64,000 nucleotides of DNA from Haemonchus contortus (lineage: Eukaryota > Nematoda > Chromadorea > Rhabditida > Trichostrongylidae). Below, piece after piece: positions 13,563 through 24,780 of this stretch. The notes under the pieces were generated by a model. It did not search any database, had not been told where the DNA came from, and worked only from the letters and a program-made list of their open reading frames with translations. A program made the position numbers and the translations under genes. The stretch is taken from positions 15,993,235 through 16,057,234 of the forward strand of contig LS997565.1 of NCBI GenBank assembly GCA_000469685.2. The letters are read 5' to 3'. Numbering within the stretch: the first letter of the stretch is position 1; the number at the start of each line of letters is the position of its first letter.

Positions 13563-13672
13563 AAACTGTAGGCCCATCCACCTATATAATTGGGAAAATA
13601 TCAAACTGCAAAACCTTAGGGTTTTGCAGTTTGATATTTTCCCAATTATATAGGTGGATGGGCCTACAGTTT
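13563..13672. repeat. Perfect 53-bp inverted repeat with 4-nt loop
   Basis: Left arm 13563-13615 and right arm 13620-13672 are exact reverse complements around TTAG. The ends read AAACTGTAGGCCC and its complement. No coding sequence is present. This looks like a young MITE hairpin or a palindromic remnant. Confidence 0.95.
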
Positions 13673-15220
13673 ACAGTAGAAGTCAGATTCGATTGAGGTA
13701 AAGGCTACACAGCGGTATTGAACAAAAATGCAAATGGCACCCGTGGAATGAAGTATTCGCATGGGAAAAATCGTTCATGTGTGATGAGGACACCAGTACT
13801 TCATAGACATTTCCTCGATGCCTGCTTCTGAAACAAACTCGTTGGCAATTCCATAAATGAACTTTTCAACTTGCTGTCATGAGGGTGTTCGTGCACAAAG
13901 GGAGCTTTTAATAATTTGCGAGTTGCGTCATACAGGGAAAACAGCAGTAACGAAGCATAACGTTTTGGTCAGATTCTTCGAACATCGGCATCCATCTGTC
14001 GCTACGACGGTGGCACTAGGCGGATAATTCAGTTTACGGTCATAAGACATTGACATCCAAAGGGCAGCTAATGTAAACAAAATATCGAACAGAGTTCTCC
14101 AACGGCGGGTTTGTCAGTTTGCCAATCACTAACAACTGAAGTGGGAGTCGGAGTTCGATATGAAGTAAACAGGGCAGAGTCCTTCTCTCGGTTCCATACA
14201 AACTTTGCCCGTTTGGGGAATACATGTCTTGTTCGGACAACTATGGAGAGTCAAAAATGAAAGCTCTTTGCAGGTTTTTTTTACAAGCTTTGTGGAATGA
14301 CGAGAAATTCAGCGAGATGCTGGATATTCAGATGAACAGCATTATGCTCTAAGCCAACGAATGAACAAAATGTTCAGGTTTTCCACTTGAAATACGCTTT
14401 TCATGAAAGACAATTGAATAAAGAAGAACATTGAAAGACTCAGGACATAATGGCAGATAAACAGAGAGTCGAATATCAGAAAGTAATGGTGCTATTTTCG
14501 GATAATGGAAGGAGGTATCGTTGTGGTAAGTCGCGTGGCCATCTCAGGTCTGGTCAGTTGACAGGATCATGAATTTATACCACGGGCCGGCCAACCCTAG
14601 CATTTCTCCAACTACTTTAATTGCTATCAAATTTGAATTTGAGAGCAAATCACTGTATAGGCCATATATGAATTCACATACCACCACGATTTTGAATAAC
14701 AGTTAATGGAGAGGTACATCCTCGAATCGGATTGTTTACAACCAAAGTATCCATTATTTTAGTTTGTGATAATAACAGTACTCCGGTGGTTAGATTCCCA
14801 GCCGCGCGCAAAGGATTTTCACGCTAACTTATTTTTCTGGATTCTGCGGATATCAGCTTGACGTGAATTTTCCTCGCACCACAGCTGCACTTGAATTAAA
14901 CATATTATTCCCACAAGGAAACGATATACGATATTATTCCAAGTCTGTGACTACATTTCGTTGGTTCAGCATAGAGAAATGGAACTGGGTGACGGTAAGA
15001 AGGTTTAATATATGTAAATGGCACATGTAATCGGCAATTGGTTATGCTTGCACTGCGCCAACCTACCTTCCCCCTTCCAAACTCTTTCATATCGCTTTAC
15101 AGGCATCATCTTTTCTAATGAAAGAACTTCTTCACTGGTGTTCACGATGCATAGTCCATCCTTCGATCGATCTGACAATCAACATCATGGAAGTCGTCGT
15201 CTAGATGAAAAAATAATGGG
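13673..15220. other. Intergenic with a degenerate SINE remnant
   Basis: Mostly unremarkable. At about 14513-14705 a weak family 1 SINE remnant is visible (GTGGTAAGTCGCGTGGC near the start, then CACTGTATAGGCCATATATG near the end). Nothing else is recognised. Confidence 0.5.
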
Positions 15221-15604
15221 CACTGTTAACCCTTTACTGCCCCACTCTGTCGAGAAAGGACTAGATTTCTATCGAATTTTTTCAGAGAAGTTAAAACCTG
15301 CTAGAAACTTGACTACAGGGGTAATTTGACCCGTAGAGCACGAATACCGCATCCACTCATCATGAAAACGCCTGGGACACTAGTTAGGGGCAAGTTTTCA
15401 GCAGGGTCGGTGACCCAGCGATTTGGCGCAGGTGCCTGTAGCGCGAGCACTAGGCATCTTTATGACAAATAGATGTAATATTCGTGTTTTACGGGTCAAA
15501 CTACTCCTGTAGGCGAGTTTCTAGCCGGTTTCATCCTCTTTGAAAAAATTCGGTAGAAATCCAGTCGATTCTCGACAAGGTGGGGCAGTAAAGTGTAAAT
15601 AGTG
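15221..15604. repeat. MITE-like inverted-repeat element
   Basis: Imperfect inverted arms at 15221-15333 and 15495-15604 (shared blocks TTTACTGCCCCA, TCTATCGAATTTTTTC and CTAGAAACT) surround a 160 bp middle. The element explains the short ORFs here. No coding capacity was seen. Confidence 0.75.
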
Positions 15605-17131
15605 CCGAAAAAATGTATAATTCTTCGTTCGAGTTCGTAAAATAACTGCAAGGACTACAGAATGTTTGTTCAAGCAGGATGCCAAGGCATTCTGAAGGAA
15701 AAGAAGTGTCTTCAAGTTGTCCATAGTGCAACTAGAAGTAGTTTGTAAAAAAATATCGAGTTCATAGTTTGAGATTGCACGGAACACCTAGAATACTACT
15801 ACACTTACTTACATCACGACGGTTCTGAAGTTACCAAACCCATCTCAGAAACGTCAACTGAGTTCTGCTCAAAAACAAACATAAAATGACTGATGAATAG
15901 CATCTCCTCCTGGGCCCTGGTGGGTTTGATTGTAGTGGATAGAAAGACGAATCATCACTCTGAAATGATACGATGAAGTCAAGGAAAGGAAGTAGCGAAT
16001 CGGTAGTTAAGGGTCATTGTCTATTCAAGATTTCAGTAAAGGAAAAAGAGTGTAGAAAGTATAGGTAGGACCGCCAGTTTCGAGGAGCAAAGTCTAGCGA
16101 GGTGGAAGTCGACAAGTCATTCAGAGTGATTAATTTCCTAGAAAATCTGAAAGCGAAATAAAGGAAAGGGCGCATACATATAAGAGGAGATCTTATAATG
16201 GATAATGAAACTAATGCTATGGGGGAGCCTAAAAACTCCATAGAAAAAATGGCTATTAGGACTGAAAGCATCGTCCTGAATAGACGTGCAGCTATCTGAT
16301 TGCAACTTTCAGCAAAGGCACCGTTTTGCCGCAGCCATTCTCCAAGCGAGATGGGCCAAAACAATGTCCATATGTATTATATTATAACCTTCTTCTTATA
16401 TGCACTAAAATAACTTACAACTGGTGGACTGCTGAGGCCAATTTTGAGTTGATTTGAGTCCACGTCACATTCCATATCCCACTATCAAGCTTGGTTGTAT
16501 GGTGATAACACATTTCCCCACTAGACAGATGTGGTTGTTTAGAGACAGCTTGGGTCGAGTCAGTAATGTATTACTAGTAGCGTTTTGCTCAGCTTCTTGA
16601 AGCATGGGTGAGCGGAACTTTTGAGTTTGTGTCAATATAACTCGCACAGTCGCGAGCAATCTACAGCTTCAATTTATTCCTGAGACAAACGACATTCTTG
16701 ATGGTCTTTGCCTGCTTATGGAAAGGAGAAGCAATCACTAAAAGAATATTGGGAAACACAGGCCAAAAGATATGGTGTATGGCAGTCGTAAACAGGAATG
16801 AATAGGAAGGCTTTTTGAACCTGGTGATGTCAGCCGTATCAGGGACCAAAGCGAGCAGGTTTCGTATGACGCATTATGCATTATATCAAAAAACGGTGGT
16901 AATGAAGATAGCCCACTCGTCGCCGAAATACAATATGTGACGATAACATCTTATGCAGTGATCAAGAGTGATCGTTAGCATTAACAAGTCGCAAAGATGA
17001 ATAACAGGAGAAGGGCACTAGGTTGCAGTAGCCACTCAAGTTGGGGTACATGCCGATTCTGTGAAGTTGAAGTACGGAATCTCCCTCGAAATTCGCGCAA
17101 GGATGGCGATTTATGGACAAAACTTCAGTCT
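15605..17131. other. Intergenic, one unassigned hydrophobic ORF
   Basis: A minus-strand ORF at 16364-16014 (116 codons) is rich in Phe, Leu and Ser and could include a membrane-like segment near its middle. It has no recognised domain and no supporting splice chain. Confidence 0.4.
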
Positions 17132-17212
17132 CAGGCGGGACTCGAACCCGTACTTGTGCTTTCCCGGCACCGTGCCCTATCCCTTACACTACCGAGAACC
17201 CGCCTACCCTCT
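17132..17212 (-). repeat. tRNA-like SINE head, family 2, copy 1
   Basis: On the minus strand: GGTAGTGTAAGGGATAGGGC (box A zone), then GGGTTCGAGTCCCGCC (box B and T-arm). A plausible T-stem forms, but no matching acceptor stem is present, so this is read as a tRNA-derived repeat head. A relative lies at 40.9 kb. Confidence 0.6.
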
Positions 17213-18589
17213 CCTTCTTTTTCTTTTACGAAATAATTCTCGAATTGCCTAGTGTTATGTATATATGTACTCTCTCTTTTTGCTTGTGTAATGTCCAGGG
17301 AAAGAGGTTTTTTTCAGAAAGTAGCTCTCATTAAGTGTAGAATACTCCTCTGGTATATCGTTGCAAAGCACCAAACGATCCGTCCTGACCTATGAACCAA
17401 ATTCAACCCTCTTTTTTCGAACAATCCAAGATAAGCAACGACACAAACCGGCATGCCACACTTGTGAGTTCACTCCACTGCCAACCGCGTCATCGCATCG
17501 CACCACTAACAAAATCTCGACCTGCTTATATTTCCAAAACAAAACATATTATACATCTCATCTCTCAAACCACATTAGTCGAAAATGATAAGCTCTCCGA
17601 AACCAATGATAGAGCGATGTTCACCGGACAATACAGCGGACAGATATCCTTGATTACATGTTCTCCATCTGGGCCATCACTCAGTCAGCTGCCTCATCTC
17701 AGCGACATCATGGACTCCCAGTTGCATGTGCGACGTCATTGCAAGGCTTGCATTCAAGCTACCACCACCGTAGCAGGGAGCAGCGCACTTATTAACACTC
17801 GATTAGAGGATAGGCACGTAGGAGGACTACGGGTAAGCTTGAAGGTTGTATGAGAGTTCCTCCCGAGTAGCCAGCTTATCAAAAAGGGATTCTCGGAGAT
17901 CTCGCGTGCTCACGTCTCGAAAGACCCGTAGTAGAAGTAGGATAACCTGTAAGTGTAAGAGTCGAAGTGCCATGGTGGTCTTGTCCATTCAGTACCCGTC
18001 ACTGTCGCATCTGCTTCAAAATGTTTACTCTTACTCCAGTAATCACATTTCTATCATGTCATTCATTTTCCAGTAACATAGTACGTAATACGTTGTTGTT
18101 ATCGTATTGAGAAGGGCGATGATCTCCACAATTGGACATACTTCTAAACATGTAATTAGCCCCAAGGGGATCCCGATAGTCGACGTAGTTATAGCTTGTT
18201 TTGAGGTGGTGTTCTTGTTAGCTGCTGTTATTTCGCCGCAGTATGCGATCCGAAATTCTCATAAGGTTGACGAGTTAGGGGCGAAGCTTCATGGGCCAAA
18301 AGTCGTGCTTTCCGGTTACTTCAAGGGCTCATAATAGACAAGAACAGCATAACAGCGTGGCAGGATAGAGCGTGGTAAACCCTCTCCCCCACGTGTAACA
18401 CGATGCACCTTTTTGGGATTCAACGTATGTGAAACCCACGTTCTTTCTGTAAAACTGTGTCAAACTTTCTCCTCTCTCTTCAAGCAAGAAAAATCTCTAA
18501 ACTCGTCTTTTATCCGAGTGCCGAGAGGAAGAATCCAGAAGATTAGCACACCAAACAGCTAATCTGAATGGATACACAACTCTGCAGCA
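17213..18589. other. Region with unassigned ORFs
   Basis: A plus-strand ORF at 17392-17853 (153 codons) and shorter ones to 18334 show no recognised domain, no signal peptide and no clear splice borders. They are not called as genes. Confidence 0.4.
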
Positions 18590-19190
18590 TGGCTCACGGA
18601 GCAAATTAAGGCCTTTTTCATACGGAACTGAAGGTAAGATGTATCCTCAATTACCATTCATATCGGATCGGTCCAGCGCAGTAATTCAGCAGTGCCTGAA
18701 CAAAGCGGATCTAGCCAATGACGTTTTCACGGTTAACACACCAAGATAAAACATTAAACACCAGTTGGTTAGAAACCATCTCTATGACCGGATATGCACC
18801 ATGGATAACTGAGTGATCTGCCCTTATGGAAAAGTAGGAGACTGCACGAAGAGCTGTGGTTTACCAACTTCAATGTTTGACTTGTGATGCTTGCTATATT
18901 GGAAAAACTGGGAGACAGTCATGCGTTTGTGTAAAAGAACATCTAGCTAGCAAACGAAGGTACTGCTCGATTGCACCGCTTGGCAAGTACAGAAGAGAAG
19001 GTCATGCTGGTTGTGACTTTGACGTTAAATGAACGATTTTGGCCTAGAGGACAGTATTGGTGCCAGAAAAACTCTCGAGGCTTCTTGGATAAGACACCGA
19101 AATCCGAGCATGAATAACAACAATGAGTGCATCAACATAACTGGTGACCACTTGCCTTTCATCCCTGTGTGTGAGCTCTGATAATAGAGG
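18590..19190 (+). mobile_element. Penelope-like element fragment (GIY-YIG endonuclease end)
   Basis: In shifting frames the plus strand encodes a cysteine-rich linker (VICPYGKVGDCTKSC, about 18810-18850), then VVYQLQCLTCDACYIGKTGR (about 18860-18920). This carries the YIG-type core with the usual Cys pair of Penelope GIY-YIG domains. It is followed by VKEHLASKR, PLGKYRREGHAGCDFDV (about 18980-19030), the ARKTLEA block (about 19060) and a conserved tail with NECINIT and PFIPVCEL before a stop near 19180. Internal stops and frameshifts show it is dead. The reverse transcriptase part upstream is at best a trace. Confidence 0.8.
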
Positions 19191-19699
19191 CTGATACGTG
19201 TCACGTCACGATACTATTAAAGGGTCGTAATTGACCGGGCTGTCTCAATTGCTCTATTGTCTCTAAAGTTGAGCAAGTGTTCGGTGTTAGTGGAATTGAC
19301 GTAAGTGGCTTGTTGGGATTTCTCCTTAGTTGGTAGTTCATCGGTATGGTTGCAACTAGTTAAGAGGTGGTCTACGTCAAACGTGATAAGTAACACTCTA
19401 AAATTGCGATACGCTTCCAGGCCTTTGATAAAGACGAGTTTGTCGAAATGTCAGGCGAATAAAGATTCCATCATTAAAAACCTGTATGGCTTAGAATAAT
19501 TGACTAATAATAGTACAGATGCCCAGGTTTTGAGAAAGGCGAACGTGGAAGTACCCAAGATCTTTTCCCACCTTCTAATGTACAATTGCTTGGCGTAACA
19601 ACGGGATTTTCGGGATCTTCGTTCGTTAATGGATTCCAAAACTCCGTATTGTGGTGGTGTAGAGAAGGAGTCATCTTCGCCAAGTAAAAGACGTAGTAA
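19191..19699. other. Spacer between Penelope-like fragment and palindrome
   Basis: No recognisable gene. Overlapping short ORFs on both strands at 19305-19713 have no domain. Confidence 0.45.
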
Positions 19700-19970
19700 T
19701 GAGAGTTTTGCAAACTTTCATCGCTGGCAAACTCTTTGCATTGTCCATCTATGCAAATTCCTCTATATTATTATGAAAATTACTGCAAAGATCTCGATCA
19801 AGCAATGCTCGCATCTATCAATTGGGAAAATATTACTATAAAAGTGATTATGGCTGCTCAAATAGTGATGAATGAAAAACTATACCAAAAGCACCAGAGG
19901 CTGCAAATTGTTTGAACACTGTCAAAAAAGAAAATGATGTTGATGTCATTATTTGATTTTAGGAAGTCAG

Positions 19971-19977
19971 TATAAAA
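19971..19977 (+). promoter_or_regulatory. TATA box of left glycine-rich gene
   Basis: TATAAAA lies 226 bp upstream of the start codon. The mirror copy on the minus strand is at 25918-25912. A transcription start near 20000 is inferred only from spacing. Confidence 0.5.
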
Positions 19978-20196
19978 GGCCAGATGGTGGCATTAGTAGC
20001 AGTCCATCACTTCGTTTTCCCTTCATGAGATCTTCACGAGGGACTTTCTGGTTTTAACTGATTTTTTAGTTGGGCAATCTCACCCACTATGTAGCTATCT
20101 GTTTTTTCAAGGAATACATCTTTGCAAACTTGATAAATAAATGCCCAAACACAGCAATAAACAAACGAATTCGATGTAAATCTGGAAATTTTTCAG

Positions 20197-21108
20197 ATGA
20201 ATTTACTCCTAATCTTGACTGTTGTTACGTCACTTGCGACGTTTCCGGTGAGATTTTTCTGGCATACAGACTATATTATATACGTGAACTGAAGAATTTT
20301 TAATAAGAAATCTTGCTGATAAAGATAAAGCATTACAGTATTTATATGAAAAATTACAAAATGAATAGATTGATTTTGTTGGTAATGATTTTTATTCTAG
20401 AGGATAGATGCGGCAGCTGGTAAGACGGTTCCTCCTCCACAAGGACCACCTGAGGTGCCAGAACAGCCGTTTTCTGGAGGACTCGGTGTAAGAGGTGTCA
20501 ATAACGGTGGCGGACAACCAGGAGCACCTCCAAATGGACAACCTGGTGGACCCAGTTCAGGAGGACAAGAAAGGAACCCTTTTGGGTTTGGAGGAAATGT
20601 TCCTGGAGGACAAGGAGGATTTCCCAACGGAGGGTTCAGTGGACCAGGGCAAAATCCGTATAACGGAGCTGGGGGGCAAGGAGGATTCTCCAACGGAGGA
20701 TTCGGTGGACAAGAGGAAAATCCCTATAGCGTAGCTAGAGGACCCTTCCCTGGAGGACGAGGGGGAGTCCCATTCCAAGGACCTGAAGGACCGTTTCCCA
20801 GCGGCCGAGGAGGGGATCCGTTCCGAGGACCTGATAGACCTTACGCCGGAGGACAAGGAGGATATCCGTCTCAAGGAGCCAGAGGACCATTTGCCGGAGG
20901 ACGAAGAGGATATCCGTTTCCCCAAGGAGGGTATCCATTTCAAGGACGTGGAGGACCTTCCTCCGAAGGACAAGGAGGATATTCTTTCGAAGGACCTAAA
21001 GGACCATTCCCTGGAGGACGAGGAGGATATTCGTTTGGAGGACCTGAAGGATATCCTCATGATGGATATGGAGGATCTCCTTTTGCAGGGCCTGGTGGAT
21101 GGTTCTGA
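20197..21108 (+). CDS. Secreted glycine/proline-rich protein, left copy (2 exons)
   Basis: Exon 1 is 20197-20247 and exon 2 is 20401-21108, giving 252 residues. Exon 1 follows a strong acceptor (TTTTTCAG ending at 20196) that could receive a splice leader. It encodes a signal peptide (MNLLLILTVVTSLA, likely cut after SLA), then a GTGAGA donor. The 153 bp intron ends TTATTCTAG at 20400, and both junctions are phase 0. Mature protein starts TFPRIDAAAGKTVPPP and is then low-complexity Gly/Pro/Phe/Tyr sequence: asparagine- and glutamine-containing early repeats, then degenerate units of about 13-14 residues around GPFPGGRGG and GGYPFQGP, ending FAGPGGWF. No Cys is seen in exon 2. AATAAA lies at 21155-21160. 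Composition suggests an extracellular structural or defence peptide, but no family assignment is possible. The large antisense serine-rich ORF is a shadow of the repeats. Confidence 0.85.
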
Positions 21109-22013
21109 TCAGTGAATCCTTGAAGTGATTTGTGCTAGATGTTTTGGCATTTGCAATAAAATTGCTCTATACTTGTAGTGGCATTACAAAAGATATTATT
21201 GCTACGGTATCATAAAACATATGACTAATCAAAAATCTCAGTTGAGATAAACGATAAGAACAGATAGAACAACATAAGTTTATACGAAAAACAATCGAAG
21301 TGACTGCCCCTCTGGAAGAGGGAAACAAATTGATTTGAAAAACGACTAGAATATTTCAGAAAGACGTGTTCAAGTAGTTACTCAGCAACATCCAACAACG
21401 TCAAGCACTGCTTCCTTGCTAGGACTCCACAGTCGGAGACGTTTCGCCTATTAGAGGCGATCCACGCCTTGACATCGACAATCAAGTCGTCCATTGGTCG
21501 TATGTTCTGCTCCCTAGCCGAACTTCAAACAGACGGCTGACGTGATAATGCATAGGAGTTTCCGTTGGTGGATAGGGTGGGTTTGGGAGCAGGTCCCATC
21601 CTCTACTTATCTTTGGCTGACTATTCCGTAGTTCAAAAGTTCTTAGAGATCGCGAAATGGCTCTGGAACACCTCCCGCCTTTCTCGAAGTAGTGGAGCGT
21701 AGTATGGTGAATATGAATACACACTTTCTAAACACACTTCTGCTGAGGAAAGCTAGAAGATCTTTTCTACAAAAATCCCAAATTTAGTATTCAAGTTGTG
21801 TCAAAAGGAGAGAAGGCCACCCAAAATTCGCAATAACAATGCATCACCCTATAGCAGGTTACCTACATCACGCACCGACTAGACTGACCCAAATCCTTCA
21901 AGATAACTCTACGCATCGGCAGAAATTGACAGCTCCCCTCGATAGATCATCCCAGATGCTTTGATACCATGATTCGGGTACCCTGGTTCACGGCTAATTC
22001 GTATATCCGATAC

Positions 22014-22125
22014 CGTATGTTCCCTAATACTACTTTCTTCTGGCACTTTTCTCACGGACCCCGCCCACAGGGTCGGGGTCCGTGCCAGAAATGCCAGAAG
22101 AAAGTAGTTGTTGGGAATATACGGT
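22014..22125. repeat. Imperfect hairpin nested in left palindrome arm
   Basis: Arms reading CTACTTTCTTCTGGCA and the complement pair around a GC-rich centre (GGACCCCG and CGGGGTCC flanking CCCACAGGGT). The mirror copy is at 23764-23875. It is probably a small MITE that predates the duplication. Confidence 0.85.
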
Positions 22126-22147
22126 AAAGTCATAACTATTAAATATT

Positions 22148-22600
22148 TGAGCGGAAAGTCATCACTTCTGTCCCCGTGGGCCTAGAGTGGTCAAATTTGG
22201 TAGGAGTGCAGACGGCAGGATGGGAACACTCACGGTGGGTGGCAGAATCGGACTCCGCCCAGAAGGGACGGGTCAGGAGCGGAAAGTCATGGCTCCCTTT
22301 CCCGTGGACCTAGAGCGCTAAAACTTGGTAGGAGTACAGGTGGCAGGATGTGAACGTTTCTGGTGGGTGGCAGGACCGGATCACGCCTTCAGAGGGCAGG
22401 GCTTGCAGAGGAATGCCTTATGGACCTTGAGCGACTCGGTAGGAATACAGGAGGCAGGACAGGTACACTGATGATAGGTTGAAGGACTAAACCCCGCCCC
22501 AAAGATCGGGGCGTGAATAAATACTGTTCGCTCGGATCCAGACCGTTGAAAATTGAAGGCACAAGGAGTTGGCTGGGAACACTGTTGGTAGTTAACATAG
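22148..22600 (+). repeat. Minisatellite-like array, unit about 115-125 bp
   Basis: About four diverged units contain GCGGAAAGTCAT, CCTAGAGCG, TTGGTAGGAGTACAGG, GGCAGGATG and GGTGGGTGGCAG blocks. The same unit recurs at 23289-23741 (mirror), 34820-35435 (minus) and 58107-58512 (plus). Confidence 0.85.
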
Positions 22601-22819
22601 TAGACTCAGCCGCGATGAAGTCCCTAAATACTTTTTGTTTCCCTGAATAGTCGCCTCTGTGATATTATACGATGTTCTATTCGGACACAGCGAAGATGGC
22701 TCACAGAGAGAATCGCGCCTAATCCGGAGCTATTACTGAATGTGTGGAGCTTTCAAAGAAAAAGGAGAATCCGAAGTTTATGATTGAAATACTTTTGTGC
22801 CGTACGAGGTTGTTAGGTG

Positions 22820-23069
22820 TATAAGTGAGACAGCAAGAAAGTCTCATTCGCTACTGACAGTCGCCTGTAGCGACAGCGGGTTTTCTCCGCACAAGCGGTG
22901 GAATCCTGGTGAGACATACTCCAAACCATGGGTTTTGAATTTGTCGTCACATTTGCCGGGGGAGATAACGCGCTTCTTGGATATTGTGCAAATCATCTCA
23001 AGTTGCATTTAGGTCTCTGAAGGAAACGATTGCGTCGAAACGTTAGGCCATTGATTGAATAAATTGTTC
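22820..23069. other. 250 bp unique spacer of the palindrome, with Penelope-like tail motif
   Basis: Arm identity stops at 22819 and 23070, and this stretch is not palindromic. Near its right end, CTCTGAAGG, then a short possible hairpin, then GCGTCGAAACGTTAGGCC and AATAAATTGTTCC resemble the tail motif often seen at Penelope-like element ends, which is related to hammerhead ribozymes. The CUGANGA half is imperfect, so ribozyme activity is doubtful. The upstream part is open in frame from 22797 but has no recognised domain. Confidence 0.6.
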
Positions 23070-23288
23070 CACCTAACAACCTCGTACGGCACAAAAGTAT
23101 TTCAATCATAAACTTCGGATTCTCCTTTTTCTTTGAAAGCTTCACACATTCAGTAATAGCTCCGGATTAGGCGCGATTCTCTCTGTGAGCCATCTTCGCT
23201 GTGTCCGAATAGAACATCGTATAATATCACAGAGGCGACTATTCAGGGAAACAAAAAGTATTTAGGGACTTCATCGCGGCTGAGTCTA

Positions 23289-23741
23289 CTATGTTAACTA
23301 CCAACAGTGTTCCCAGCCAACTCCTTGTGCCTTCAATTTTCAACGGTCTGGATCCGAGCGAACAGTATTTATTCACGCCCCGATCTTTGGGGCGGGGTTT
23401 AGTCCTGCAACCTATCATCAGTGTACCTGTCCTGCCTCCTGTATTCCTACCGAGTCGCTCAAGGTCCATAAGGCATTCCTCTGCAAGCCCTGCCCTCTGA
23501 AGGCGTGATCCGGTCCTGCCACCCACCAGAAACGTTCACATCCTGCCACCTGTACTCCTACCAAGTTTTAGCGCTCTAGGTCCACGGGAAAGGGAGCCAT
23601 GACTTTCCGCTCCTGACCCGTCCCTTCTGGGCGGAGTCCGATTCTGCCACCCACCGTGAGTGTTCCCATCCTGCCGTCTGCACTCCTACCAAATTTGACC
23701 ACTCTAGGCCCACGGGGACAGAAGTGATGACTTTCCGCTCA
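23289..23741 (-). repeat. Minisatellite-like array, mirror copy in right arm
   Basis: Exact mirror of the array at 22148-22600, read on the minus strand. Confidence 0.85.
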
Positions 23742-23763
23742 AATATTTAATAGTTATGACTTT

Positions 23764-23875
23764 ACCGTATATTCCCAACAACTACTTTCTTCTGGCATTT
23801 CTGGCACGGACCCCGACCCTGTGGGCGGGGTCCGTGAGAAAAGTGCCAGAAGAAAGTAGTATTAGGGAACATACG
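23764..23875. repeat. Imperfect hairpin nested in right palindrome arm
   Basis: Mirror of 22014-22125, with the same GC-rich core. Confidence 0.85.
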
Positions 23876-24780
23876 GTATCGGATATACGAATTAGCCGTG
23901 AACCAGGGTACCCGAATCATGGTATCAAAGCATCTGGGATGATCTATCGAGGGGAGCTGTCAATTTCTGCCGATGCGTAGAGTTATCTTGAAGGATTTGG
24001 GTCAGTCTAGTCGGTGCGTGATGTAGGTAACCTGCTATAGGGTGATGCATTGTTATTGCGAATTTTGGGTGGCCTTCTCTCCTTTTGACACAACTTGAAT
24101 ACTAAATTTGGGATTTTTGTAGAAAAGATCTTCTAGCTTTCCTCAGCAGAAGTGTGTTTAGAAAGTGTGTATTCATATTCACCATACTACGCTCCACTAC
24201 TTCGAGAAAGGCGGGAGGTGTTCCAGAGCCATTTCGCGATCTCTAAGAACTTTTGAACTACGGAATAGTCAGCCAAAGATAAGTAGAGGATGGGACCTGC
24301 TCCCAAACCCACCCTATCCACCAACGGAAACTCCTATGCATTATCACGTCAGCCGTCTGTTTGAAGTTCGGCTAGGGAGCAGAACATACGACCAATGGAC
24401 GACTTGATTGTCGATGTCAAGGCGTGGATCGCCTCTAATAGGCGAAACGTCTCCGACTGTGGAGTCCTAGCAAGGAAGCAGTGCTTGACGTTGTTGGATG
24501 TTGCTGAGTAACTACTTGAACACGTCTTTCTGAAATATTCTAGTCGTTTTTCAAATCAATTTGTTTCCCTCTTCCAGAGGGGCAGTCACTTCGATTGTTT
24601 TTCGTATAAACTTATGTTGTTCTATCTGTTCTTATCGTTTATCTCAACTGAGATTTTTGATTAGTCATATGTTTTATGATACCGTAGCAATAATATCTTT
24701 TGTAATGCCACTACAAGTATAGAGCAATTTTATTGCAAATGCCAAAACATCTAGCACAAATCACTTCAAGGATTCACTGA

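Larger units (their letters stand above)
19700..22819 (+). repeat. Left arm of 6.5 kb palindrome
   Basis: This arm is inverted at 23070-26190, and a base at x pairs with one at 45889-x. From about 20117 to 22819 no difference was found in the stretches compared, including all translated ORFs and the 20280-20460 and 21300-21480 DNA. Outward of 20117 differences appear: 20108, 20116, several at 19840-19970, and a one-base indel near 19810. Similarity fades by about 19690. The arm holds a glycine-rich gene, a nested hairpin and a minisatellite array. Confidence 0.95.

Noticed and set aside
17132..17212. Possible tRNA gene on the minus strand
   Set aside because: Box A, box B and a T-stem are visible but no acceptor stem pairs, and a relative at 40.9 kb is degenerate.
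17392..17853. 153-codon plus-strand ORF
   Set aside because: No domain, no splice support and ordinary composition for non-coding DNA.
20070..20303. 77-codon ORF over the first exon and intron of the glycine-rich gene
   Set aside because: It starts at TTG in another frame, and the spliced model explains the region.
20360..20422. ATG followed by hydrophobic MNRLILLVMIFIL just upstream of the glycine-rich exon
   Set aside because: It is out of frame with the exon and stops after 20 codons. The upstream exon at 20197 gives a phase-correct signal peptide, so this lies in the intron.
20557..21060. 167-codon serine-rich ORF antisense to the glycine-rich exon (and its mirror at 24829-25332)
   Set aside because: It is a shadow of the G/A-rich repeat; no ATG context, splice or domain evidence.
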